Assembly: GCA_018814305.1 (NCBI GenBank)
Contig: JAHJAA010000082.1
Span: 44,794-108,793, forward strand
DNA length: 64,000 nucleotides
Direction: 5' to 3'
Origin: Pseudomonadota bacterium
Lineage (GTDB): Bacteria; Desulfobacterota; Desulfobulbia; Desulfobulbales; JAGXFP01
A program made the translations under genes and the position numbers. Shown in pieces: positions 31,384 through 40,861 of the stretch. The notes under the pieces are model-generated. The model worked only from the letters and a program-made list of their open reading frames with translations. It made no database searches and had not been told where the DNA came from. Position 1 is the stretch's first letter. Each line of letters starts with the position of its first letter.

Positions 31384-32412
31384 ATGATTAAAGAAGCCAT
31401 CAGCAGGGTTGTCACCGGGACTGATCTCTCCGAAGAAGAAATGATAGGAGTCATGAATGAGATCATGGGCGGCGAAGCGACTGATGCCCAGATTGCATCG
31501 GTGATCACCGCCCTGCGGATGAAAGGTGAAACCGTTGATGAGATCACCGGCGCCGCCAGAGTAATGCGAAAGAAGGCCTCGCTGGTTAAAGTCTCGGTTG
31601 GAGATATACTGGTCGACACCTGCGGTACGGGCGGGGATAGTTCCGGGACCTTCAATGTTTCCACCACGGCTGCTTTTGTGGTAGCCGGGGCCGGAATCCC
31701 GGTGGCCAAGCATGGGAATCGATCCGTTTCGAGTCATTGCGGCAGTGCTGATGTTCTGGAGGCACTGGGAGTGGATTTAACCATGACTCCGGAGAGGGTC
31801 GGCGAATGTATTCAGCAGGTTGGTATCGGTTTTATGTTTGCGCCGGTGATGCATGGCGCGATGAAATATGCCATCGGTCCCCGCCGAGAAATCGGGATTA
31901 GGACGATATTTAATATTCTCGGACCATTGACCAACCCGGCCGGGGCCAACGTCCAGGTGATGGGGGTTTTTGATCCGGCCTTAACCAGCAAGCTGGCTTT
32001 GGTTCTTGGCAAACTAGGTACCCGACGGGCTCTGGTGGTTTGCGGTGAAGGGAATCTTGATGAGTTGACTGTTACTGGGACGACTGAGGTGGCCGAATGG
32101 CGGGATGGGAAGATATCCAACTATCTCGTGACTCCAGAGGAAGTCGGGCTCCCGCGGGGGACTCTTGTTGACCTGAAGGGTGAAACCAATAGCGCCAGGG
32201 CGGCGGATCATCTTAAAAGGATTTTGGCCGGTGAATCAGGGCCTTGCCTTGATATGGTGTTGTTGAACGCCGGAGCTGCCTTGATGGCTGCAGAACATGC
32301 TGTCAGTCTGGCAGACGGGGTCACGCTTGCTCGGGAGGTCGTGGCTAGCGGGGCAGCCCTCGCCAAGGTTGAGGCTCTCGTCCAATTTTGCAAAGGTTCT
32401 GCTGGAAAATAA
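31384..32412 (+). CDS. trpD: Anthranilate phosphoribosyltransferase
   Basis: Protein of 342 residues. Motifs of the family: DTCGTGGDSSGTFNVST (the phosphoribosyl-pyrophosphate loop), KHGNRSVSSHCGSADVLEALG, and GPLTNPA. It transfers a phosphoribosyl group to anthranilate. An AGGGAGA ribosome site lies before the ATG. Third gene of the trp operon, separated from trpG by 98 bases that hold a weak hairpin. Confidence 0.97.
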   Translation: MIKEAISRVVTGTDLSEEEMIGVMNEIMGGEATDAQIASVITALRMKGETVDEITGAARVMRKKASLVKVSVGDILVDTCGTGGDSSGTFNVSTTAAFVVAGAGIPVAKHGNRSVSSHCGSADVLEALGVDLTMTPERVGECIQQVGIGFMFAPVMHGAMKYAIGPRREIGIRTIFNILGPLTNPAGANVQVMGVFDPALTSKLALVLGKLGTRRALVVCGEGNLDELTVTGTTEVAEWRDGKISNYLVTPEEVGLPRGTLVDLKGETNSARAADHLKRILAGESGPCLDMVLLNAGAALMAAEHAVSLADGVTLAREVVASGAALAKVEALVQFCKGSAGK

Positions 32413-32427
32413 GATAGGAAGCCAATC

Positions 32428-33201
32428 ATGACGATTCTTGATACCATTGTTGCCCGGAAACGTGAGGAGGTCTCTCTGCTTCTGGCCAAGGGGGTGGGGC
32501 ATCCGGAGGGGGAGGTTGATCCTCCTCGGGGATTTTATCGTTCAATTGTCGAATGCCCCGGGATGGCGGTGATCGCGGAAGCGAAAAAGGCTTCGCCCTC
32601 GAAAGGGGTGATCTGCGCTGATTTTGATCCGGGTGCCATCGCAACACAGTATCATGCCGGGGGGGCGCAGGCCATATCCGTACTCACCGATGTGGATTTT
32701 TTCCAAGGGGCACTGTCCTATCTTCTCACGGTTAGGAATTCGGTTCCTTTGCCGGTACTCCGCAAGGACTTTATCATCCATGAGATTCAAATCCGCCAGG
32801 CCCGGGAGTACGGAGCTGATGCCATTTTATTGATCGGGGCGATTCTTGATCGATTTCAGGTCCGCGATTATCTTGAGATGGCCGAAGGACTTGGTATGGA
32901 CTGTCTGGTTGAGGTCCATGATGAACGTGAAGCGGAAACGGTGATGACTGCCGGATCCCGCTTGATCGGGGTGAATAATCGGGACCTTCGAGATTTTTCG
33001 GTCGATCTGACCACTTCGATTCGGGTCCGGCAGATGATTCCGGCAGATATCCCGGTGGTTAGTGAATCGGGGATTATGAGTCATGCCGATGTTACGATGC
33101 TTGCCGATCATGGGATTACGGCGATTTTGGTCGGGGAGTCTCTGATGCGCGCTAAGGATCAGGCGGCAGCTCTGCGTGAATTGGTCGGTACGGGGTCATG
33201 A
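32428..33201 (+). CDS. trpC: Indole-3-glycerol phosphate synthase
   Basis: Protein of 257 residues, a stand-alone TrpC barrel. It shows VIAEAKKASPSKGVI (catalytic Glu and Lys), ISVLTDVDFFQG, LRKDFIIHEIQI, and GVNNRDLRDFSVD, ending with VSESGI and LVGESLM. It closes the indole ring with loss of carbon dioxide. Start 15 bases after trpD. Confidence 0.97.
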   Translation: MTILDTIVARKREEVSLLLAKGVGHPEGEVDPPRGFYRSIVECPGMAVIAEAKKASPSKGVICADFDPGAIATQYHAGGAQAISVLTDVDFFQGALSYLLTVRNSVPLPVLRKDFIIHEIQIRQAREYGADAILLIGAILDRFQVRDYLEMAEGLGMDCLVEVHDEREAETVMTAGSRLIGVNNRDLRDFSVDLTTSIRVRQMIPADIPVVSESGIMSHADVTMLADHGITAILVGESLMRAKDQAAALRELVGTGS

Positions 33202-33236
33202 TGTCCCTTGTTTTATAAGAATACCAGGAAGGAGAG

Positions 33237-33878
33237 ATGACTAAAAGGACAAGGATTAAGATCTGTGGAATTACCAACACAGAAGATGCCCGCTGTGCCG
33301 TTAATGCAGGTGTCGATGCCATCGGTATGATATTTGCCTCCAAAAGCCCCCGTCGAATCGATCCTGAAAAAGCTCGAGAAATTGTTTCCGGGGTTCCTCC
33401 CTTTGTTGACATTGTCGGTGTTTTTGTAAACGAGGATCCGGCCATGGTCAATGATATAGTCAAGTACTGTTCGTTGACCGTGGTTCAATTGCATGGGACC
33501 GAGGATGCTGAGTACTGCCGTTCTCTTGCTGTGCGGGTCTTGAAGGCGGTGTCGGTGCATGACGAGACGACTACAGCCGATTTCTTGCCTTATGCCGATG
33601 CGGTTTCAGGGTTTCTGCTGGATACCTATCATCCGGAGATGGCTGGTGGAACCGGGCGTTCTTTCGACTGGCGGATATTTGAAAGCCTCCAGATTCCCAG
33701 GCCGTTTCTGTTGGCCGGAGGTCTATCTCCAGCTAACATCGTTGAGGCCATTCAGGTGGTTCGGCCGTTCGGAGTGGATGTCAATTCTGGAGTCGAGAGT
33801 GAGCCAGGTCGGAAGGATCATGGCATGATCTCAGATGTGATTCAACTGGTTATGGATACGGATCGCTCTCTTGCCTGA
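33237..33878 (+). CDS. trpF: Phosphoribosylanthranilate isomerase
   Basis: Protein of 213 residues: KICGITNTEDA with the catalytic Cys, IFASKSPRRI, VQLHGTED, LLDTYHPEMAGGTGRSFDW and LAGGLSPANI. It isomerises phosphoribosylanthranilate before TrpC. GGAGAG just precedes the ATG. It is the last trp gene here; trpB and trpA do not follow, and the next gene converges after a double terminator. Confidence 0.96.
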   Translation: MTKRTRIKICGITNTEDARCAVNAGVDAIGMIFASKSPRRIDPEKAREIVSGVPPFVDIVGVFVNEDPAMVNDIVKYCSLTVVQLHGTEDAEYCRSLAVRVLKAVSVHDETTTADFLPYADAVSGFLLDTYHPEMAGGTGRSFDWRIFESLQIPRPFLLAGGLSPANIVEAIQVVRPFGVDVNSGVESEPGRKDHGMISDVIQLVMDTDRSLA

Positions 33879-34119
33879 TTTTTGTGTACCGTCTCGATCA
33901 TTTTCGTGTTTTTTATGGCAGTACCTTGAATGAGCTGTTTAGATTAAACAACTTAGAATTCAAGTAAGGTGCTTATCCCGGTTCTGAATTTGCTTTTGGG
34001 TTATCTGGGGTAGGAAAGGTATCTTTGGATTTCTGTCGGAAGTTATCATTGAAAAACGATTTCACCCGTTTTTTTGCCATTGTGATTAGAGGAATCCTGG
34101 ATTCATCCTGATATAAAAA

Positions 34120-34152
34120 AACCCGGGCTGCCAGACTGCAACGACCCGGGTT
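34120..34152 (-). terminator. Terminator of the Do-type protease gene
   Basis: AACCCGGG (34120-34127) and CCCGGGTT (34145-34152) form an eight-base stem; read on the minus strand it is followed by a run of seven T. It ends transcripts coming from 34206-35651. Confidence 0.75.
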
Positions 34153-34170
34153 CAATCTTTTATTTGATCA

Positions 34171-34207
34171 AGCGGGAAGCGGTTGTATGGTGCTTCCCGC
34201 TTTTTTT
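34171..34207 (+). terminator. Terminator of the trp operon
   Basis: AGCGGGAAGC (34171-34180) and GCTTCCCGCT (34192-34201) are perfectly complementary with an 11-base loop and lead into seven T on the plus strand. It faces the minus-strand terminator just to its left. Confidence 0.85.
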
Positions 34208-35651
34208 ATTTGTTTTTCACCACCACATAGCGGGCATGGTCATCACGTTTCAGCAGGAAGAGGATACTGCCGTCTTCTTTTAGTCCCTCTAATATTTCTT
34301 TAAACTGTGTTAGGTCGCGGACTGGGGTTTGGTTGATTTCCAGGACAATTTCCCCCCGTTTAATTCCAGCCTCAGCGGCAGGGGAGTCAGGGGCGACATT
34401 GGAAATTAAGAGTCCTTCCTCTTCGGTTAAACTAAATGATTTAGCCAGTTCCGGGGTTAATTCCTGGACGGTTAAGCCGAGCTTGCGGTCAACCGAGGTT
34501 GAAGAAGAGCCGTCTGCGGTAATCTGTTCTTCATCGAGTTTTCCAATGGTTACCGCGGTTTTTTCCTTTTGCCCCTTTCGGATTATGACGAGATCCGCTT
34601 TGGTATCAACGGGGGTTTGGGCAACAAGTGACGGCAGCAGGCTCATCTGGGTTACTTCCCGGCCCATGTATTCGATGATGATATCACCCTGCTTGAGTCC
34701 GGCTTTATCTGCGGGGCTGTCCTTAACCACTTCACCAACCAGGGCTCCCATGGGGCGTTCCAACCCGAATTGACGAGCGAGATCTGCCGTGACATGTTGA
34801 ATCATCACTCCGAGCCATCCTCTGGTTACGGTGCCGTTGTCTCTGAGTTGTTCGATGACATTTTTGGCCATATTGACCGGGATCGCAAAGCCAAGGCCGA
34901 TATTCCCGCCGGTCCGGCTAAAGATAGCGGTATTGATGCCGACCAGCTCTCCCTTCAGATTAAAAAGGGGTCCACCGGAATTTCCCATATTAATCGAAGC
35001 ATCTGTTTGGATGAAATTTTCATACTGACCATCACCGATGGAGCGTCCTTTGCCACTGACGATCCCGGCGGTTACTGTATTTTCGAAGCCGAAAGGATTG
35101 CCGATGGCAAGTACCCAGTCTCCGACCCTGAGTTGCTCGGAGTTGCCGAATTCGGCATGAATTAATTTTCCTTTTGGTTCTATTTTGATCAAGGCCACGT
35201 CCGTTTTGGGATCACGGCCCACCAGAGTCGCATCATATTCTTCATGGGTCGTGAGGCGGACCCTGATTTCGTCGCCGTCTTCCACCACATGGTTGTTGGT
35301 GGCAATGTATCCATCGGCGGAGATGATTATTCCTGAACCCAAACTGGTGGCACGTTGCTCACGTTTAGGGCGGTCCTCATTCCTTTGCTCGGGGAAATCA
35401 AAAAATCGCTTAAAGAATTCAGGAATCTCCTGATCATTATGATAGGGAAGCATTTTTTGCAGGGGAGATTGGGGGATAACCTTGGTGGTGTAAATATTGA
35501 CCACGGTGGGTCCGAGTTTTTCAACAAGATTGGCAAAGTTTTCAGGTACCGAAGATGTAGCAAAGGCGGATGATACACTCTGGGTAATCGCCATGAGAAA
35601 AATACCAAGAAGGATTAGCCTTTTGAGCATGGAATCGTGGGAGGTTTTCAT
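34206..35651 (-). CDS. Do-type periplasmic serine protease (DegP/DegQ)
   Basis: Protein of 481 residues: signal peptide (MLKRLILLGIFLMAITQSVSSAFA), trypsin-like domain with the triad His121 (ATNNHVVED), Asp151 (KTDVALIKI) and Ser225 (NMGNSGGPLF), and two PDZ domains (about residues 285-370 and 395-475; GWLGVMIQ and GLTVQELTPE at their starts). It degrades or refolds misfolded envelope proteins, with PDZ1 sensing unfolded ends. AAGGAG precedes the ATG. Whether it corresponds to DegP, DegQ or DegS cannot be settled, but two PDZ domains and no retained anchor exclude DegS. Confidence 0.93.
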   Translation of the reverse strand: MKTSHDSMLKRLILLGIFLMAITQSVSSAFATSSVPENFANLVEKLGPTVVNIYTTKVIPQSPLQKMLPYHNDQEIPEFFKRFFDFPEQRNEDRPKREQRATSLGSGIIISADGYIATNNHVVEDGDEIRVRLTTHEEYDATLVGRDPKTDVALIKIEPKGKLIHAEFGNSEQLRVGDWVLAIGNPFGFENTVTAGIVSGKGRSIGDGQYENFIQTDASINMGNSGGPLFNLKGELVGINTAIFSRTGGNIGLGFAIPVNMAKNVIEQLRDNGTVTRGWLGVMIQHVTADLARQFGLERPMGALVGEVVKDSPADKAGLKQGDIIIEYMGREVTQMSLLPSLVAQTPVDTKADLVIIRKGQKEKTAVTIGKLDEEQITADGSSSTSVDRKLGLTVQELTPELAKSFSLTEEEGLLISNVAPDSPAAEAGIKRGEIVLEINQTPVRDLTQFKEILEGLKEDGSILFLLKRDDHARYVVVKNK

Positions 35652-36001
35652 CTGTTTTCTCCTTGAAAAAAATAGATCAATGTGGTGAACGGTCTCGGAT
35701 TCAAGAAAAGGCGAGGGCTCGGGAAGCTACTGAATCGAACACCTTTAATCTAATCATGAACCGACCATTTTGCCAAGGGGAGGGGGAAAAGAACTTTATG
35801 ATAGAAAAAACATTGCCCATAAAGGAGTAAGGGGAGGAATGTGAACAGGTGTTGTAAAATCGGTAGGGATGAAAGGGCAATGGATAATCAAATTAATCGT
35901 ATTCGAATCCAGGTTGAGAAGGTCTTTGTCAGGTCCCTGGTTCTGGTATTGATAAAAAGAACAAAGAAAAGGATCTCGGGGAGGCTCATTGCTCAAAAGA
36001 T
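35652..36001. other. Intergenic region with no recognised gene
   Basis: 350 bases between two minus-strand genes. A 66-codon minus-strand frame (35796-35996) is open but unlike any protein I know and was left out. It should contain the promoter of the protease gene; no clear sigma-70 or sigma-E site stands out. Confidence 0.4.
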
Positions 36002-37186
36002 TTAAACCGATATTTGGCTTTCGATCATATCCTGGGAGAATCCTAACATGTGTCTGGACATTGTTCCAACCGTATTGGCAAAGACGATCAAGAGCCCCCT
36101 TAAGCGGGGCGGCATATCATTAAATTGGATGCCGAGGGCACTGGTCGGTTCATCATCGATTTCGGTTCTCTTGTGCCAGGCAAGTCTGCCCATGATGGTC
36201 AGCGCCACTGTCTCATCCGGTAGGCTGATCCTGACCTTGGTACTCCGGTCAATAATATCGTCGAGGGGGAGATCCCGGTAACGGGGATCAATGACAACGC
36301 AAACCCCACCAAGGGAGATGTCGCTGGAAAATCCCTTGACCACGATGGGGGTCAATCCCGGTTCCCTGCCATAGATCTCGATATGAAGCATGATGGAAAG
36401 ATTCTGACGGGAAGACTTGCGACTAAAGCTGACTGGTTTGATGGCATCCGGAAGAGTTTGGTCTTTTAAGAGGTTTTTGAGTCCAGTATCGAGATCTGGA
36501 TTTTCACCGCAAAGGGTTAACAGGTCTGTTCTGGATATCTTAAAGAGTTCCACTACTGTTTTGGTTGCAGTGAAAACCTTGATTCGTTTTTTCTCATCGC
36601 AGGGGTATAGATCGCCGAAATGGTCGTTGATATTTAAAACTTTCATCTCTTGTTCAAGGGTTGACTCGTCTAGACTGCTTAATTTCTTTGGGTCGGTCTT
36701 GGATTGGATTACCTCTCCGGTGATAATGAAGTAGAGGGTGTCGTCGTCATCGCCTGGTCTATTGATAAGATGATCAGGGCCGAGCCTGATCTGGCTGATT
36801 TTGGTTAAGACAGACGTGAGTTCAGAGTAGGCCATTTTGGCGAAGCATTCTGCAATAGCCGAAATATGGGAATTTTTTCGTTTGAGTTGGGAGTGGAGCG
36901 TTCGTAGATCAAAGGGTGCTGGTTGGACGATTTCCCAGCTTTTCATCAGGGCTGCGATTGCCTGCAGGCTTAAGCCCTTCTCTAGAAACAAGGTAAAGGC
37001 GATTCGATAGTTCTTGGTCGCTTCAATGAGCGATTTGTTTTTTATTAGAAAATCGGCATAAAGTTTATAAAGGTAGGGATTGTCAGGAGATTGCTTGATG
37101 AGTTTCTTGTAGTCACTGTTGGATGATAGATGGAGCTCATTGTGAACGAGTTGTTTAACTGTTGTGGTTGAAGTTTTCGTTGGCAT
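36002..37186 (-). CDS. Cyclic-nucleotide-like plus PilZ domain regulator
   Basis: Protein of about 394 residues. Residues 1-110 are helical and resemble tetratricopeptide-like repeats (PDNPYLYKLYADFLIKN, then IEATKNYRIAF). Residues about 125-240 look like a cyclic nucleotide-binding fold (PGDDDDTLYFIITGEVIQ, NINDHFGDLYP). Residues about 255-370 are a PilZ domain with both c-di-GMP motifs, RxxxR (RKSSR) and DxSxxG (DISLGG). This combination suggests an integrator of two nucleotide signals, but the first domain's ligand residues are not conclusive. It has no DNA-binding or enzymatic output. ATG 37186 was preferred over 37201. Confidence 0.75.
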   Translation of the reverse strand: MPTKTSTTTVKQLVHNELHLSSNSDYKKLIKQSPDNPYLYKLYADFLIKNKSLIEATKNYRIAFTLFLEKGLSLQAIAALMKSWEIVQPAPFDLRTLHSQLKRKNSHISAIAECFAKMAYSELTSVLTKISQIRLGPDHLINRPGDDDDTLYFIITGEVIQSKTDPKKLSSLDESTLEQEMKVLNINDHFGDLYPCDEKKRIKVFTATKTVVELFKISRTDLLTLCGENPDLDTGLKNLLKDQTLPDAIKPVSFSRKSSRQNLSIMLHIEIYGREPGLTPIVVKGFSSDISLGGVCVVIDPRYRDLPLDDIIDRSTKVRISLPDETVALTIMGRLAWHKRTEIDDEPTSALGIQFNDMPPRLRGLLIVFANTVGTMSRHMLGFSQDMIESQISV

Positions 37187-37602
37187 AGATAACGTGATCA
37201 AAAAAGGGTAATTTAATATTTAACCGGAAAAGAGGGTGGCCCGGCATATGACAACTTTATGGAAAAAAATAAACAGCATTTCTTCCTTTTATATTAACCT
37301 TAGACGGAAAGGGATGTCATTAACAAATTCAGGTATTCAATGGGTTCCTAGGTAAAAAATTAATGGTGGATATGCTTTGCCGAATTATATACATTTGTTT
37401 TCGATGTTTCCGAAACAATCTAAAAGGAAAAGGATTGAATTGTTTCTGGATCCGATAGAACGAGAGTGTCCAATTTGGGTTTGCCATGGTAAAATCATGG
37501 TTTTCTTGACATGGATCGATTTGTTTTGGAGTTTTTTAAACGGCAATAAGAATGAATTTTAGATGTATTCGGCCTGTAAATACGTAACTCTGGAGGGAAT
37601 TT
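37187..37602. other. AT-rich divergent intergenic region
   Basis: About 415 AT-rich bases between divergent genes. A TTGACA (37505-37510) upstream of the small exported protein may be its -35 box, but the matching -10 is poor. A 61-codon frame inside is not convincing. Confidence 0.4.
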
Positions 37603-38115
37603 ATGTTCGGTAAGGCACTATTGTTCGGATTGGTTATTATGGCTAGTGTGTTTATTTTCGCCGAGGGTGTCCTGGCCGAGCCCCATGAGGAGCTTTATCC
37701 TCTTTTGAGCAACATAGATGGGTGGAACGCCAGTGAGGTTAAGGGAATGAGTTTGGCCGCCGGGAATATGAAAATGATTAACGCGACCAGGAACTTTACG
37801 AAAGAAGGAAAAAGATTAGATTCCGCGATTATGGTGAACAGCGGCCCGGCACCAGATAGTCAAACAAGAAAGTACAGTGCCGAAACCGGTGGCCAGAAGG
37901 TGACAACGAAGCAGATGAAGGGGGGCTATTGGGTGACCACTGTTTATTCAAAGAAAAATAATGCAGGGCAGTTGATTATCCTTTTGGCGGCAAATGCTCA
38001 AAGTCATGGGCTTTTAACCATCAATTTTTCAGGGATGGATGATGAGGAGGCTTTGTCCGTTGCCGGTCAATTTCAATGGTCGAAAATGAAAAAGATTGTC
38101 GAAGAGATGCTATGA
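37603..38115 (+). CDS. Exported protein of unknown function
   Basis: Protein of 170 residues with a clear signal peptide (LLFGLVIMASVFIFAEGVLA, cleavage before EPHEE). The mature part starts with a helix (LYPLLSNIDGWNASEV), then alternates short beta segments with many Lys, Gly and Asn, and ends KMKKIVEEML. It resembles small periplasmic proteins found in sulfate-reducing and related bacteria, but I cannot name a family. GGAGGGA before the ATG is strong. It stands alone, 200 bases before the cold-shock gene. Confidence 0.7.
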   Translation: MFGKALLFGLVIMASVFIFAEGVLAEPHEELYPLLSNIDGWNASEVKGMSLAAGNMKMINATRNFTKEGKRLDSAIMVNSGPAPDSQTRKYSAETGGQKVTTKQMKGGYWVTTVYSKKNNAGQLIILLAANAQSHGLLTINFSGMDDEEALSVAGQFQWSKMKKIVEEML

Positions 38116-38314
38116 ACTTGATTTTCAGGCTAAAATTGTCGTGTTGTGATATTTAAAGCGCCTGATTAGAGTCACAGTCTGTTATCGAGGATGAACCCCT
38201 GGAAAATGATTAGCGATTCATTTTTTACTTGCTTTTCTTTAATCTAACTGATAGTTCCTTTGTTTTGGGTTTTTCTGTTGTGTCTTGCGTGAAAGTGTAA
38301 GAATGGGGGTGTTT

Positions 38315-38530
38315 ATGATTATTGAGCGACAAATTGGAACGGTTAAGTGGTTCAACACGGCTAAAGGATGGGGATTTATCACCAGGGAAGCAGGCGATGA
38401 TGTCTTTGTCCATTATAGAGAAATCCGTGGGGATGGTTTTAAAAATTTAGAAGAAGGTCAACAGGTTGAGTTTAATATCGTCGAAAGTCAAAAGGGGTTG
38501 GCAGCCGCTGATGTTTTTGGCGTTGAATGA
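38315..38530 (+). CDS. CspA-family cold-shock protein
   Basis: Protein of 71 residues with an OB fold that binds single-stranded RNA or [18 protein letters not shown] holds RNP1, and VFVHY is RNP2. The end ([11 protein letters not shown] then GLAAADV) is as expected. The start at 38315 follows GGGGGTG; earlier in-frame ATGs (38285, 38303) would add residues not seen in Csp proteins. A strong terminator follows at 38585. Confidence 0.93.
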   Translation: MIIERQIGTVKWFNTAKGWGFITREAGDDVFVHYREIRGDGFKNLEEGQQVEFNIVESQKGLAAADVFGVE

Positions 38531-38873
38531 GCTGATTTGATTGGGCCTGCCGGTTGATTGCCCGGAAAACATTGGTAAAGATAGAAAAGGGGAACCTAAT
38601 ACGGTTCCCCTTTTTTTTATAATTGGGTAATGAGTGAAAAACCTTCGTAACGAGTCAGCTGTACCTCTTCTTCGGGTATGTGCTTGCCTGAATGTTTAGT
38701 CCTGCCTACATAGCTGGTGACACTGTTTCGCTGTTATAGATTTGCCTGCTCGTAGTTTCTTGATGGGTGTACCCGTTCAACTCCGAGGTATATCTGGATA
38801 TTTATAACTTGGGAGGCGTCACTTTGCTCTCCAGAGCTGGACAATTTCAAACCTTCAGTGAATCCGAAGAAAT
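38531..38873. other. Intergenic region between csp and BI-1 genes
   Basis: About 340 bases between convergent genes. It holds the bidirectional terminator at 38585-38618. The remaining 250 bases show no gene or clear structure. Confidence 0.45.
38585..38618 (+). terminator. Bidirectional terminator after csp
   Basis: AAAAGGGGAACC (38585-38596) and GGTTCCCCTTTT (38603-38614) form a perfect 12-base stem with loop TAATAC and continue into T on the plus strand. The run of A on the left gives a shorter T run on the minus strand. Confidence 0.88.
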
Positions 38874-39590
38874 CTAACGTCGATCACCCATAAATCTTAG
38901 AAGGCTCAGGAAGAGGTTAATGAAGTCGAGATAGAGGGTAAGTGCTCCCATGAGCGCGCCCTTTTTTATGATCGCCTCGTTGCCATCCATGATTGTTTCA
39001 GCACCGTAGCGGGAGATCTTCTGGACGTCATAAGCGGTTAGTCCTGTAAAAACGATCACGCCTATGGCTGAAATCATCCATGACATCATGCTGCTCTGGA
39101 GAAAAAGATTGACCAGTGATGCGATGATTATCCCGAAAAGTCCCATTATCATGAAGGAGCCCAGGCTGCTTAAGTCTTTTTTGGTCACAGTGCCGTAGAC
39201 CGCCATGGCTCCGAACATGGTGGCGGTAATGAAAAAGGTCGCTGCTACCGAAGTTGCCGTGTAGAGCAGCAATACCGCAGAAAGTGTGGCTCCGTTTAAG
39301 GCTGAATAAAGTACAAAAAGGGCAGTAGCGGTTCCCGCCGACATCTTGCTGATTCGGGCGGAGAGATAAATTACCATGCCTAATTCACCAAAGATGAGCC
39401 CGTAAAAGATGAGGGTGTTGCCGAAAATCAAGCCCTGCAATGATGATGATCCTGTCACGGTCATGGCGGTTAGGGCCGTAATTCCAAGGCCGATGGCCAT
39501 CCAATTAAATACTTTAGCCAGAAAAATGGTCGATGCCCGTGCGTGAGCCGGGGTGTGGGCCGCCGATTGGTTGTCATATTGGGGATACAT
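38874..39590 (-). CDS. Bax inhibitor-1/YccA family membrane protein
   Basis: Protein of 238 residues with seven hydrophobic helices and the family signatures: FNWMAIGLGITALTAMTV early, YSALNGATLSAVLL in the middle, and GLTAYDVQKISR followed by ALTLYLDFINLFLSLLRF at the end. Members are calcium- or pH-sensing leak channels or regulators of membrane proteases (YccA inhibits FtsH). It stands alone on the minus strand, convergent with the cold-shock gene. Confidence 0.92.
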   Translation of the reverse strand: MYPQYDNQSAAHTPAHARASTIFLAKVFNWMAIGLGITALTAMTVTGSSSLQGLIFGNTLIFYGLIFGELGMVIYLSARISKMSAGTATALFVLYSALNGATLSAVLLLYTATSVAATFFITATMFGAMAVYGTVTKKDLSSLGSFMIMGLFGIIIASLVNLFLQSSMMSWMISAIGVIVFTGLTAYDVQKISRYGAETIMDGNEAIIKKGALMGALTLYLDFINLFLSLLRFMGDRR

Positions 39591-39886
39591 TAAGGGCCTC
39601 CTTGGGTAGAATTCGATTTGTTTATAAATTGAGTTTGATATGTGATTTCACAACCTATTGTATTGGTGCTTTGCCAGGACATTATCTATGATAACCTTTT
39701 GACTTTACGTGGATATGTGCGCTGTGATATGTGGCGTTTTCATAATATGCAGTGATTACTTGAAGCAGAAGTCGGAAGTGCACTGCAACTCGGCTTGTAA
39801 AGTAATCATCCCCCATTTAGAAGCAAGAAGGAATGTCGATGGGGTTGTATTGTTCTCTGGTGCATCTAATTGATCAGGGACATATT

Positions 39887-40861
39887 TCATGGGAGGGGTG
39901 ATCGGTGGGTGTCATTTCGGGAAAGCAGGGTGGAGTCTTCTCCTTGCAAACCAGCTTGGTATTTGTCCTGTAATCCGTCGAGGATTCGGAGATATTGATC
40001 TTTATAGAGTAATGTCTCAGAATTTTCTAACTCTCGGATCAAGCTTGAGAGTGGGGCATTGATATCGATGCCGTGGCGATTCATAATTGCTGAATTCGCC
40101 CGATCCAGGATCATAACCGAATAGTATTTAATAAGAAGGCGCAACTTTGAGTCTCGTCTGAAGAGATATGCCTGGCCCCCGAGGGTGTTCAAGAAGAATC
40201 CGGCATATTCGTAAAGATTCTGCAGAGGCAGGAGGATGTCGGTTTTCGATTTCTGACAATCGGCGCCTGAACGAGACCACTGGTCGAAGAGGGCAAGGGT
40301 GATTTCCATTGAATCTGATTCATGGGTTATAATGTCTTTGAGAAAAAGTATTTTCTCTTTACCGAGGACGCGGTAAAAATGAGCGGTATTGGTAAGGATG
40401 GTAAAAAGTGAGTCAGTTTCTCTGACAACAATGGGTGGATTAGCAAGAAGGTTTCCAATAATATCTTTCACATAGAGGTATGTTCCTTTTTCGATGTGTA
40501 GATCAATTATATATTCTTGTTGGTCTAGGTTGGTGAAAAATAGTTGGATTTTGTCGTCCAGTTCCGTGCATGTTTTGCGGCGGAGATCAATGGGGGCTGA
40601 TGGAGCTATGGCTGGAGATGAAATGTAAGAGGGATCCTGGGATGAAAATGATTGTTGTTCCGCCAGCGATTTATTCTCCTGTTTCAGTTGGGCAATCTGA
40701 TCGTGCAGAGTATCTCTTTCATGCTGAAAAACATTGTCAGATAATGCGTTGATCATGGCTCCCCAGTTTAAATAGATTGCTCCACTTATCGAAAAGATGA
40801 GCAGAAAAATGATGAGCAGGGGCGAATTTTTGATAGCTCTTCTATTGGGATTTTTAGGCAT
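39887..40861 (-). CDS. Membrane-anchored coiled-coil protein, unknown
   Basis: Protein of about 324 residues. It has one membrane segment near the N-terminus (SPLLIIFLLIFSISGAIYL), then a coiled coil (RDTLHDQIAQLKQENKSLAEQ), a Ser/Pro linker, and a helical domain of about 220 residues with no motif I recognise. The orientation suggests a periplasmic body. I chose ATG 40861 because the basic MPKNPNRRAIK directly precedes the membrane segment; a longer frame to 40951 adds unlikely residues. Context gives no clue. Confidence 0.65.
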   Translation of the reverse strand: MPKNPNRRAIKNSPLLIIFLLIFSISGAIYLNWGAMINALSDNVFQHERDTLHDQIAQLKQENKSLAEQQSFSSQDPSYISSPAIAPSAPIDLRRKTCTELDDKIQLFFTNLDQQEYIIDLHIEKGTYLYVKDIIGNLLANPPIVVRETDSLFTILTNTAHFYRVLGKEKILFLKDIITHESDSMEITLALFDQWSRSGADCQKSKTDILLPLQNLYEYAGFFLNTLGGQAYLFRRDSKLRLLIKYYSVMILDRANSAIMNRHGIDINAPLSSLIRELENSETLLYKDQYLRILDGLQDKYQAGLQGEDSTLLSRNDTHRSPLP

